Origin: Muribaculaceae bacterium
GTDB taxonomy: Bacteria; Bacteroidota; Bacteroidia; Bacteroidales; Muribaculaceae
Direction: 5' to 3'
DNA: 61,645 nt
NCBI GenBank assembly: GCA_017624155.1
Contig: JAGANS010000040.1
Span: forward strand, 1 to 61,645
The translations under genes were made by a program, and so were the position numbers. Positions 10,073 through 17,431 of this stretch are shown in pieces (within the stretch, counting starts at the first letter, position 1; the number at the start of each line of letters is the position of its first letter). The notes beneath the pieces were generated by a model. It was not told the origin of the DNA and ran no database searches. It worked only from the letters and a program-made list of their open reading frames with translations.

Positions 10073-10776
10073 CACCTCTCTACATCATACCCGCCCGCGG
10101 AGGCAGCAAGGGCATTCCGCACAAGAACATCAAACCGCTCGGTGGCCGCCCGCTCATCGCCTATGCCATCGACGGCGCCCGCGGTGCCGGTGCCGACGAC
10201 CGGCATATAATATTGTCGACCGACGACCCTGCCATCGCCGAGACGGCCCGCTCACTGGGGCTGCCGGTACCGTATATGCGACCGGCTGCGCTTGCCACTG
10301 ACACCGCCGGCAGTCGCGAGGTGATACTCGACGCCATGGACTGGGCCGACTCACAGGGTATAGCATACGACTGCGTGGTGCTGCTGCAGCCCACTTCTCC
10401 TTTCCGTACCCCCGGCGATATTCTCGGCGCCATCGCGGCATACACGCCCGGTGCCGACATGGTGGTGAGCGTGTGCGAATCCACGTCCAATCCCTACTAC
10501 AACCTGTTCGAAACCGATGCAGAGGGCTACCTGAATATATCCAAGGGCGACGGGTTCATCACACGTCGCCAGGACGCTCCGAGGGTATGGGAATACAACG
10601 GTGCCGTATATGTCATCAACCCGCAGTCGATCCGGACAATGGCCATGGGCGCGTTCCGCCGCCGTATTCCCTATGTGATGCCCGCCGAGCGCTCTGTCGA
10701 CCTCGATACTCCGGCCGACTGGCTGATCGCCGAAACCATGCTCGCGGCAAACCAATCCCAACGCCAAATGTTTTAA
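10069..10776 (+). CDS. neuA: CMP-nonulosonate (acylneuraminate) cytidylyltransferase
   Basis: A 235-residue enzyme that activates a nine-carbon sugar acid with CTP. It has the family signature IIPARGGSKGIPHKNIKPLG at residues 5-24, the LLQPTSPFRTPGDI motif in the middle and a C-terminal DLDTPADWLIAE segment. The length matches the single-domain CMP-Neu5Ac/CMP-legionaminate synthetases without an esterase extension. It overlaps neuC by 4 bases and ends 5 bases before the CBS-nucleotidyltransferase. Whether the sugar is sialic, legionaminic or another acid is not resolved. Confidence 0.9.
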   Translation: MTPLYIIPARGGSKGIPHKNIKPLGGRPLIAYAIDGARGAGADDRHIILSTDDPAIAETARSLGLPVPYMRPAALATDTAGSREVILDAMDWADSQGIAYDCVVLLQPTSPFRTPGDILGAIAAYTPGADMVVSVCESTSNPYYNLFETDAEGYLNISKGDGFITRRQDAPRVWEYNGAVYVINPQSIRTMAMGAFRRRIPYVMPAERSVDLDTPADWLIAETMLAANQSQRQMF

Positions 10777-10781
10777 GATAT

Positions 10782-11843
10782 ATGAATAACATAATCTCCG
10801 ACAAGGCCTCGATGCTCGAGGCGCTCGAAATGCTCAACAGCCTGCCGGGAAGCGCCATGACCCTGTTTATCACAGATGACACCGGCCGGCTCATCGGGAC
10901 ACTTACCGATGGCGACATCCGCCGCTCTCTGTTGCGCGGCCTGCCGCTCGACGCACCCGTCGCCGAGGCCGCTCACCGCGACTTCAAGGCTCTGCGTGCC
11001 GGCGACAGCGACGAGGTCGACGCCCTGCGCACATTCAGGGAGAGCGGGATAAAGCTTGTGCCACGACTCGATGCCAAGGGACATGTCGTCGAGATTATCG
11101 ATCTCAATACTACACGCACACGTCTCCCTCTGGGAGCCATCCTTATGGCCGGCGGCAAAGGTGAGCGCCTGCGCCCGCTCACTCTCACCTGCCCCAAGCC
11201 TCTTCTCGAAATCGAGGGTAAGGCCATCATCGACTACAACATAGAGGCCCTTGCCGCCTCGGGCATCAGCGACATACATGTCACCACACGCTATCTCGCC
11301 GACATGATTGCCGCACACTTCGCCACTCCCGTCGCCGGTGTGAAGGTGAAATGCGTGGAAGAGAAATCTCCGCTCGGCACCATAGGCGCAGCTACCCTCA
11401 TCAACCTTCCTGTCGACGGCGACACTCTGGTGATGAACTCCGACCTCCTCACCACTATCTCTTTCGAGGAGCTATATCTCAAGCACCGCGACTCGCGCGC
11501 CGACATCACCATAGCCGTCGTGCCCTACCAGGTAGCAGTGCCGTATGCCATACTGACTCTCGACGGCGACCGCGTCACCGGCCTGGCCGAAAAGCCCTTA
11601 TATTCCTACTACGCCAATGCCGGGATATACATATTCGCCAACCGTATTCTCCGCACCCTCACACCGGATACACGTACCGACGCCACCGACCTTATCGAAC
11701 GCACGATAGCCGCCGGAGGCAAAGTGGCCTACTATCCCATAAAGGGCACATGGATCGACGTGGGCTCGCCCACCGACTTCCGCCAGGCAGCCGAGCTGAT
11801 GCGCCACCACAACACACTTACTATATCCAACACTCTCCTATAA
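10782..11843 (+). CDS. CBS-pair nucleotidyltransferase (PtmE-like)
   Basis: A 353-residue two-domain protein. Residues 1-110 form a CBS pair ([20 protein letters not shown] is one arm). From about residue 120 a sugar-1-phosphate nucleotidyltransferase domain begins with [15 protein letters not shown] and [11 protein letters not shown], and it ends with [13 protein letters not shown]. The architecture equals Campylobacter PtmE, the glucosamine-1-phosphate guanylyltransferase of the GDP-sugar legionaminate route. The start at 10782 follows the neuA stop by 5 bases; a longer reading frame lies inside neuA. Use of GTP is inferred from neighbours and domain order only. Confidence 0.82.
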   Translation: MNNIISDKASMLEALEMLNSLPGSAMTLFITDDTGRLIGTLTDGDIRRSLLRGLPLDAPVAEAAHRDFKALRAGDSDEVDALRTFRESGIKLVPRLDAKGHVVEIIDLNTTRTRLPLGAILMAGGKGERLRPLTLTCPKPLLEIEGKAIIDYNIEALAASGISDIHVTTRYLADMIAAHFATPVAGVKVKCVEEKSPLGTIGAATLINLPVDGDTLVMNSDLLTTISFEELYLKHRDSRADITIAVVPYQVAVPYAILTLDGDRVTGLAEKPLYSYYANAGIYIFANRILRTLTPDTRTDATDLIERTIAAGGKVAYYPIKGTWIDVGSPTDFRQAAELMRHHNTLTISNTLL

Positions 11844-11854
11844 CACCCTGTACA

Positions 11855-13093
11855 ATGGCAGATTCCAACTTCATAGATTACGTAAAGATATTGTGCCGCT
11901 CGGGCAAGGGCGGCGCCGGCTCGCGCCATTTCTACCGCGCCAAATACGTACCCAAAGGCGGTCCCGACGGTGGCGACGGTGGCCGAGGCGGTCACATCAT
12001 CCTGCGCGGCAACATGCACATGTGGACACTGCTCCCGCTCAAATACCGCCGCCATATCTTCGCCGGTAACGGTCAAAGCGGTTCAGGAGGACGTTCATTC
12101 GGCAAGGACGGAGAGGACGTGATAATCGATGTCCCCTGCGGCACGGCTGTCTTCGATGCCGAAACCGGTCAGTTCCTCACCGAGGTCACATACGACGGCC
12201 AGGAAATCAAACTGCTCAAGGGCGGCCGCGGCGGTCTGGGAAACTGGCACTTCAAGTCATCGACCAACCGTACTCCGCGTTATGCACAGCCGGGAGAGCC
12301 GTCTATTGAAAAAAGCATTATCCTTGAGCTGAAGGTTCTCGCCGATGTTGGCCTCGTAGGCTTCCCCAATGCCGGCAAGTCGACCCTGCTGTCAGCTGTA
12401 TCGGCTGCCCGCCCAAAGATTGCCGACTATCCATTCACAACCATGGAGCCGCAGCTCGGCATCGTGAGCTACCGCGGCGACCGCTCGTTTGTAATGGCCG
12501 ACATCCCGGGTATCATCGAGGGCGCGAGCGAGGGCAAGGGCCTGGGACTGCGTTTCCTGCGCCATATCGAGCGCAATGCCGTACTGCTGTTCATGATTCC
12601 TGCCGACGCCGACGATATCTCTGCCCAATATGAAATCCTGCTCAACGAGCTGCGCACATTCAACCCCCAGCTGCTCGACAAGCACCGCGTGCTGGCAATA
12701 TCCAAGTGCGACATGCTCGACGACGAACTCACCGAGGAACTCGCCAAGACCCTGCCCGAAGGCATCCCCTCGGTATTTATCTCGGCCGTAACGGGTCAGG
12801 GTATCTCCAAGCTTAAGGACCTTCTTTGGGGCGCCATCACCGACGATGACAACCGCCTTGCCGCATCCGACGCCGCACGTCACGATCTTGACGAGCAGCA
12901 CCGTGTCAAGGAAGAGGACGAATTTATCTTCAGCTACGAACCCGGCGAATTCGACGAAGATGACGAGGAATTCGAGGGCGAAGACCTGCAGCAGATTTCA
13001 CCCGAGGCATGGGGCGAGGAATTTGCATGGGACGAGGACGTGATTCCCGAAGATGAGGAAGATAGCGGCGATTCCGACGAAAAAGAGAACTAA
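11855..13093 (+). CDS. obgE: GTPase ObgE/CgtA
   Basis: A 412-residue ribosome-assembly GTPase. The N-terminal glycine-rich Obg fold ([30 protein letters not shown]) spans about residues 1-158. The G domain follows with [11 protein letters not shown] (G1), [16 protein letters not shown] (G3) and SKCD in place of the usual NKxD (G4). The last 60 residues are strongly acidic. The start is the ATG at 11855; upstream codons belong to the preceding gene. It is 2 bases from prmC. In several Bacteroidales obg sits next to adk/hpt; here those genes lie about 27 kb away on the other strand. Confidence 0.95.
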   Translation: MADSNFIDYVKILCRSGKGGAGSRHFYRAKYVPKGGPDGGDGGRGGHIILRGNMHMWTLLPLKYRRHIFAGNGQSGSGGRSFGKDGEDVIIDVPCGTAVFDAETGQFLTEVTYDGQEIKLLKGGRGGLGNWHFKSSTNRTPRYAQPGEPSIEKSIILELKVLADVGLVGFPNAGKSTLLSAVSAARPKIADYPFTTMEPQLGIVSYRGDRSFVMADIPGIIEGASEGKGLGLRFLRHIERNAVLLFMIPADADDISAQYEILLNELRTFNPQLLDKHRVLAISKCDMLDDELTEELAKTLPEGIPSVFISAVTGQGISKLKDLLWGAITDDDNRLAASDAARHDLDEQHRVKEEDEFIFSYEPGEFDEDDEEFEGEDLQQISPEAWGEEFAWDEDVIPEDEEDSGDSDEKEN

Positions 13094-13095
13094 GA

Positions 13096-13950
13096 ATGAC
13101 ACTCGATGAACTCAACCGGCATATAATCACCTCACTCACGCCTTCACTCGGCGCAGGCGAGGCCAAGGCCACCGCGCGCCTTATGCTCGAAGACGTACTG
13201 AAAGTGTCGCCCGAGAAGCTGGTAATGACCGGCGACCGGGAGCTGATTCCTGAGACAGTGCAAATGTTTGACCGCTATCTCGCCCGCATCATAGCCGGCG
13301 AGCCGCCACAATATGTCATCGGGACGGCCAGGTTCATGGGCATGGACCTCAAGGTGACACCGGCAGTGCTGATTCCCCGGCCAGAGACAGCCGAGCTTGT
13401 AGACATCATCACCGACCGGGAAGGCGGCCACACCGACCTCAATGTGATTGACATCGGCACAGGTTCGGGGTGCATCGCCATCGCGCTGGCCCGCGCGCTA
13501 CGCTTTCCACACATCGAAGCAATCGACATCAGCGACGCCGCTTTGGCCGTAGCCCGGGAGAATGCCCGCTCGCTCATGGCAGATATCGACTTCCGCCACC
13601 TCGACATTCTCGCTCCGGCACACAAAGCTTTCGATCCCTACAATGTGATTGTGTCCAACCCGCCCTATATAGCCCAGAGCGAGAAATCATCTATGGAAGC
13701 AAGGGTCAAAGACCACGAACCGGCCTCGGCACTGTTTGTACCCGACAGCGACCCGCTTGAGTTCTACAAAGCGATTGCCGATTTCGCCACCGAAAACCTC
13801 GCTCCGGACGGCACTTTATACCTCGAAATCAATCCGCTGTTTGCCGCTCAACTTGCACGGATGTTGAGCAACAAGGGATTCACCTGCGAGATACGACTCG
13901 ACTCGGCCGGCAAAAAACGCTTTGCCATAGCCACGCGTGACAAGCAATGA
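13096..13950 (+). CDS. prmC: Release factor glutamine methyltransferase PrmC
   Basis: A 284-residue SAM-dependent methyltransferase that methylates the Gln of the GGQ motif in release factors RF1/RF2. An N-terminal helical domain is followed by the SAM site VIDIGTGSGCIAIALA at about residues 117-132 and the catalytic NPPY in VIVSNPPYIAQSE. The length is typical. It is 2 bases after obgE, and its stop overlaps recX by 4 bases (ATGA), which suggests an obgE-prmC-recX transcription unit. Confidence 0.94.
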   Translation: MTLDELNRHIITSLTPSLGAGEAKATARLMLEDVLKVSPEKLVMTGDRELIPETVQMFDRYLARIIAGEPPQYVIGTARFMGMDLKVTPAVLIPRPETAELVDIITDREGGHTDLNVIDIGTGSGCIAIALARALRFPHIEAIDISDAALAVARENARSLMADIDFRHLDILAPAHKAFDPYNVIVSNPPYIAQSEKSSMEARVKDHEPASALFVPDSDPLEFYKAIADFATENLAPDGTLYLEINPLFAAQLARMLSNKGFTCEIRLDSAGKKRFAIATRDKQ

Positions 13951-14417
13951 GAACACGCCGACCCGTCACCCCCGAGCAAGCGATGGCCCGAATGGAAGAA
14001 CTCTGCGCCCGCGCCGAGCATTCGTCAGGCGAAATCATGCAGAAACTGCTGCGTATGGGTATATCAGCCACCGATGCGACCACTATAGTCCGCTCGATGA
14101 CCGGGCGACGGTTTATCGACGATGGCCGCTTTGCCCGGGCCTTCGCACGCGACAAGATGGAATACGCCCGCTGGGGACGCCGTAAGATTGCACTCGCGCT
14201 GTATCAGAAGCGTGTACCTCGCGAACTTATCAACGAGGCGCTGGACAATCTCGATGAGGAACGCTACATCTCCATCCTCTCCGAAATCATTGCTGCCAAG
14301 CGACGTACAATCGACGAGCCCGATACATACGACGGACGCACAAAACTTTATCGCTTCGCAGCCTCGCGAGGTTTCGAGCCCGAACTTATAGCCGCCGTGC
14401 TACGACGCAATCAATAA
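13947..14417 (+). CDS. recX: Regulatory protein RecX
   Basis: A 156-residue helical protein of the RecX family, which limits RecA filament growth. Visible features are the helical repeat words AMARMEELCARAEHSSGEIM, FIDDGRFARAFARDKMEYARWG and the basic GRRKIALALYQKRV. These match RecX repeat motifs. recA is not in the window. The start overlaps the prmC stop. Downstream lies the bidirectional-looking hairpin that ends the convergent small RNA. Confidence 0.88.
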   Translation: MRTRRPVTPEQAMARMEELCARAEHSSGEIMQKLLRMGISATDATTIVRSMTGRRFIDDGRFARAFARDKMEYARWGRRKIALALYQKRVPRELINEALDNLDEERYISILSEIIAAKRRTIDEPDTYDGRTKLYRFAASRGFEPELIAAVLRRNQ

Positions 14418-14433
14418 CACACGACAATAGACA

Positions 14434-14536
14434 CATAAAAAATCCAAGACATTTTCAGCCCCCGGACGGGGCTGAAAGCGCTTGGAACATTTTTACTTAG
14501 AAACGACAACTATTGGAAATAGAAAAAACTACCTAA
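14434..14536 (-). ncRNA. Candidate small RNA, about 100 nt
   Basis: On the minus strand a strong promoter (see 14542-14571) is followed about 60 bases later by a strong hairpin and a six-T run, with no open frame between. The predicted transcript begins near 14536 with a U-rich 5' part that includes a small CTATT-TCC-AATAG hairpin, and ends near 14434. Size and layout fit a trans-acting Bacteroidota sRNA. I recognise no known RNA family in it. Confidence 0.55.
14444..14485. terminator. Bidirectional hairpin terminator
   Basis: A stem TTTCAGCCCC (14453-14462) / GGGGCTGAAA (14468-14477), capped by CGGAC, is extended by CCAAG (14444-14448) / CTTGG (14481-14485). Leftward it is followed by ATTTTTTA, a good terminator tail for the minus-strand RNA. 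Rightward it has five T, so it may also end recX transcription. Confidence 0.7.
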
Positions 14537-14541
14537 CGATG

Positions 14542-14571
14542 CAAAGGTAAAGCATTATTTGCGTTCTGCAA
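14542..14571 (-). promoter_or_regulatory. Bacteroidota promoter for the candidate sRNA
   Basis: Reading the minus strand: TTG (14571-14569), 19 bases, then TACCTTTG (14549-14542). No protein gene lies on this strand downstream for 1 kb or more. Confidence 0.65.
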
Positions 14572-14698
14572 GACTTTTATAGTTAATTAATGTTAATAAC
14601 ATTACAATTTGCCAATATGTAAGCACAACCAAGTCAAAAGGACAGTCGAATGCATATCCTCATTGCAAATTGCTATCGTATTTTTAAAGAATTTTTTG

Positions 14699-14706
14699 TA
14701 CCTTTG
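14699..14706 (+). promoter_or_regulatory. -7 box of the GlmU-like gene
   Basis: TACCTTTG, 27 bases before the start codon at 14733. A matching -33 element at proper spacing is not clear. Confidence 0.55.
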
Positions 14707-14732
14707 CAATAAAATCAGAATAAGTCGACATC

Positions 14733-15890
14733 ATGACAGTAATAATATACGACCCGGCCGAGGTACGGGCCAACCTTCTTCCCATAACTTATACACGCCC
14801 AGTAGGCGCCATTCGCCTTGGCATAGATACAATGGCCGAGCGCTGGAAGTCGTTCATAAACGGTGAATATTACTGGCTCACTGAAGATTACCTAACCGAG
14901 CTGTTTCCTGGAGCTCCGGATACCTCCGATACCGACCTTTACATAGCCGGCAATATTGTCGCCGATGCCCGACTTGCCGAGGCTGTGTGCGCCCTGCGGC
15001 CGGGACAGACTCTCCTTGCCGATGACGGCCGCGAGATAGCACATCGCGGCTGTGGCGGCGAGCAGGTCGCTTATACCGGCAACGTAATAGCGCTCGATCA
15101 TGTATACGACATATTCGTAAAAAACGGGGAAGTGCTCCGCATGGACTTTGACCGAATCACAGCCGGGCGCAAATCACAACCGGTCGACACCAGCAACATT
15201 GTGCTCGGCGACAGCTCGCTCATCTTTATCGAGGACGGCGCCACAGTCGAGGCAGCCACACTCAACACCCGACAGGGACCGATATACATCGGGCGCGACG
15301 CCTCCGTGATGGAAGGATGTCACCTGCGCGGTCCCATCGCCCTATGCAGCCATGCTACCGCCAATATGGGCACACTGATATATGGAGCCACCACACTCGG
15401 TCCATACTGCAAAGTGGGCGGCGAACTCAACAATGTGGTGATGCTCGGATACGCCAACAAAGCCCACGACGGTTTTCTTGGCAATGCCGTGATTGGCGAG
15501 TGGTGCAATCTCGGCGGCGGCACGGTAGCCTCAAACCTCAAAAACGATTATACAGAGATAAAACTGTGGAACTACACCGCTCACCGATTCCTGCGCACCG
15601 GTCTGCAATTCTGCGGCCTTATCATGGGCGACCATTCTAAGAGCGCCATCAACACCTCGTTCAATACCGCTACCGTAGTGGGAGTGGGCTGCAACATCAT
15701 CAGCGAGGGCATGCCAAGGGTATTCATCCCGTCGTTCCTCAAGGGCGGCACTGCCGGATTTGACAATGTAAACCTCAATGATTTTTTTGCAATAGCGCGC
15801 CGCGTGATGGCACGCCGCGGCGTCGAACTGAGCGATGCGCACTGCCGTCTGTTCCAGGCGATATTCGACTTCGCCGACCGATACAAATAA
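14733..15890 (+). CDS. GlmU-like sugar nucleotidyltransferase/acyltransferase
   Basis: A 385-residue protein of the Bacteroidota 'alternative GlmU' type. The N-terminus (IIYDPAEVRANLLPITYTRP) replaces the classic pyrophosphorylase opening. From about residue 150 there are left-handed beta-helix hexapeptide turns (IEDGATVEAATLNTRQGPIY, then VMEGCHLRGPIALCSHATAN). Proteins of this kind are proposed to do both GlmU steps leading to UDP-GlcNAc. Its stop codon directly abuts the stop of the convergent AraC-type gene, with no bases between. It is the first gene after the sRNA region and has its own -7 box. Confidence 0.8.
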   Translation: MTVIIYDPAEVRANLLPITYTRPVGAIRLGIDTMAERWKSFINGEYYWLTEDYLTELFPGAPDTSDTDLYIAGNIVADARLAEAVCALRPGQTLLADDGREIAHRGCGGEQVAYTGNVIALDHVYDIFVKNGEVLRMDFDRITAGRKSQPVDTSNIVLGDSSLIFIEDGATVEAATLNTRQGPIYIGRDASVMEGCHLRGPIALCSHATANMGTLIYGATTLGPYCKVGGELNNVVMLGYANKAHDGFLGNAVIGEWCNLGGGTVASNLKNDYTEIKLWNYTAHRFLRTGLQFCGLIMGDHSKSAINTSFNTATVVGVGCNIISEGMPRVFIPSFLKGGTAGFDNVNLNDFFAIARRVMARRGVELSDAHCRLFQAIFDFADRYK

Positions 15891-16448
15891 CTATATTTCG
15901 GGGAGGGCCGTGCGATGCCCCATGTCGCGGAACTGCGTCGGGGTCATACCCGTCAACTGCTTGAACTGCCGCGACAGATGCGCCACCGACGAGAAGCCGG
16001 TAACGTAGGCTATCTCCGACAGAGACAGGCGCCGATACTTGATAAGTTCCTTCACACGTTCGATACGCAGTGCCATATAGTAGCTCTCGACAGTGCGTCC
16101 CTCGACTGAGGAGAACAAACGGCTGATCGACGCATACGAAAGATTGTATCTGTGGGCAAGCATCTCGGGCAGATTGCCCGGTCGGTCGCCGGCATCCGAG
16201 CGAACAAGCTCGATCAAGGTATGCTTCACATCCTCGACAATCTCGGCCTCGCGGCTCTGAATCAGCTCGAATCCTTCGTCAGCCAAAGCCTTGCCGATGC
16301 CTGTAAGGAGAGTCTCTGACGGCTCGGCATCGACCTCGGCCATGCCAAGCTCCACAGCTATGACTTTCAGTCCCAGCACATCGGCCAGAATGTGGCGCAC
16401 AGTCTGCGCACAGTGGCGGCACACCATATTTTTAATCGTGAGTCTCAT
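15891..16448 (-). CDS. AraC-type regulator with N-terminal HMA-like domain
   Basis: A 185-residue protein. Residues 1-65 resemble a heavy-metal-associated fold with NMVCRHCAQTVR (Cys10-x-x-Cys13). Residues about 85-175 form an AraC/XylS DNA-binding domain with two helix-turn-helix units (LPEMLAHRYNLSYASISRLF and LSEIAYVTGFSSVAHLSRQF). The CxxC suggests sensing of copper, zinc or thiol state, but this is inference. It is divergent from superoxide dismutase across a 98-base gap, so sod is a candidate target along with itself. Confidence 0.8.
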   Translation of the reverse strand: MRLTIKNMVCRHCAQTVRHILADVLGLKVIAVELGMAEVDAEPSETLLTGIGKALADEGFELIQSREAEIVEDVKHTLIELVRSDAGDRPGNLPEMLAHRYNLSYASISRLFSSVEGRTVESYYMALRIERVKELIKYRRLSLSEIAYVTGFSSVAHLSRQFKQLTGMTPTQFRDMGHRTALPEI

Positions 16449-16455
16449 ATCACTG

Positions 16456-16463
16456 CAAATTTA
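16456..16463 (-). promoter_or_regulatory. -7 box of the AraC-type gene
   Basis: TAAATTTG on the minus strand, only 7 bases before the start codon at 16448. The transcript would therefore start at or almost at the ATG. Confidence 0.5.
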
Positions 16464-16546
16464 CGGAATTTTGGCGAGAAAACACGAACAATTCAGGGCC
16501 ACAGGCGTTGTAAGTATACATATTCAAACCTAAAGACACTTATAAA

Positions 16547-17122
16547 ATGAAATACGAACAGCCCGAATTACCCTACAAACGCGATGCCCTCGCACCTTCG
16601 ATCAGCCCAGAAACGATTGACTATCATTACGGCAAACACGAAAAAGCATACATCGACAACCTCAACCGCCTTATCAAAGGCACCGAATTCGAGGACATGG
16701 ACCTCGAAGAGGTGATCGTGAATGCCAAGGGCGCACTGTTCAACAATGCGTCGCAAGCCTGGAACCATATATTCTACTTTTTCACTTTTTCTCCCGACGG
16801 AAGCCGAGAACCCGGTGGCGACCTGCGCAAAGCTATCGATCGGGACTTCGGCTCGTTTGATAAATTCAAGGAAGCCTTTGTAGATGCCGGCGTAGGTCTG
16901 TTCGGCTCAGGCTGGGTATGGCTTTGCCGTGATGATGACGGCAAACTGCTTATCACCCAGGGATCCAACGCACAGAATCCACTCACCGACGGTCTCACTC
17001 CCCTGCTGACATTCGACGTATGGGAGCACGCATACTACCTTGACTACCAGAACCGCCGCGCCGACGCCCTCAAGGCCCTGTGGGACATTGTGGACTGGGA
17101 CGTGGTGGAAAGCAGATTCTGA
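16547..17122 (+). CDS. sodB: Superoxide dismutase, Fe/Mn type
   Basis: A 191-residue cytosolic enzyme that dismutates superoxide. The four metal ligands are readable: His27 (in DYHYGKHEKAY), His74 (NNASQAWNHIFYF), Asp157 and His161 (FDVWEHAYYLDYQNRR). The AWNHIFYF segment and overall length resemble the FeSOD-like or cambialistic enzymes of Bacteroides. Metal choice cannot be fixed by reading. It is divergent from a CxxC-containing AraC regulator. No clear -33/-7 promoter was seen; the 98-base gap is short. Confidence 0.95.
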   Translation: MKYEQPELPYKRDALAPSISPETIDYHYGKHEKAYIDNLNRLIKGTEFEDMDLEEVIVNAKGALFNNASQAWNHIFYFFTFSPDGSREPGGDLRKAIDRDFGSFDKFKEAFVDAGVGLFGSGWVWLCRDDDGKLLITQGSNAQNPLTDGLTPLLTFDVWEHAYYLDYQNRRADALKALWDIVDWDVVESRF

Positions 17123-17431
17123 TTAAATATACTTACCGCTTCAAAAACTATAAAAGACATTATCGATAGCACTTTAACTTAAGCATAATGTGATGAATGG
17201 GAAGGGAGGTACTCGTGAGAGCGCCTCTTTTTCTTTTGCCGCATGATATAAGGAAAGCAAAGTAGCGCCCGGCGGATGCCGGACGCTACTCGACGTTTCA
17301 ACTATTTATTTATGAGAGCCTTCAATCCAGTATCACTACTCGAAAAAAAGGTCGGGAAATTGTACCCCGGCTTTCGCTTTAAGGTACAAGACTATAACAC
17401 CGCACATGTGTGAAAAGTGGTGTTAAAATCG
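17123..17431. other. Intergenic region between convergent sod and recQ
   Basis: No gene is seen. The region holds the sod terminator candidate, an imperfect 12-bp hairpin GTAGCGCCCGGC (17262-17273) / GCCGGACGCTAC (17278-17289) with one mismatch, and a dyad TTGTACC (17360-17366) / GGTACAA (17383-17389). On the minus strand the dyad is followed by a seven-T run, so it may terminate recQ. A further AACACC/GGTGTT pair lies at about 17396-17427. Confidence 0.5.
17204..17237 (+). terminator. Candidate terminator of sod
   Basis: A short interrupted stem (GAGG 17206-17209 / CCTC 17224-17227, with CTC/GAG inside) is followed by CTTTTTCTTTT. The stem is weak but the T tract is clear. Confidence 0.45.
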
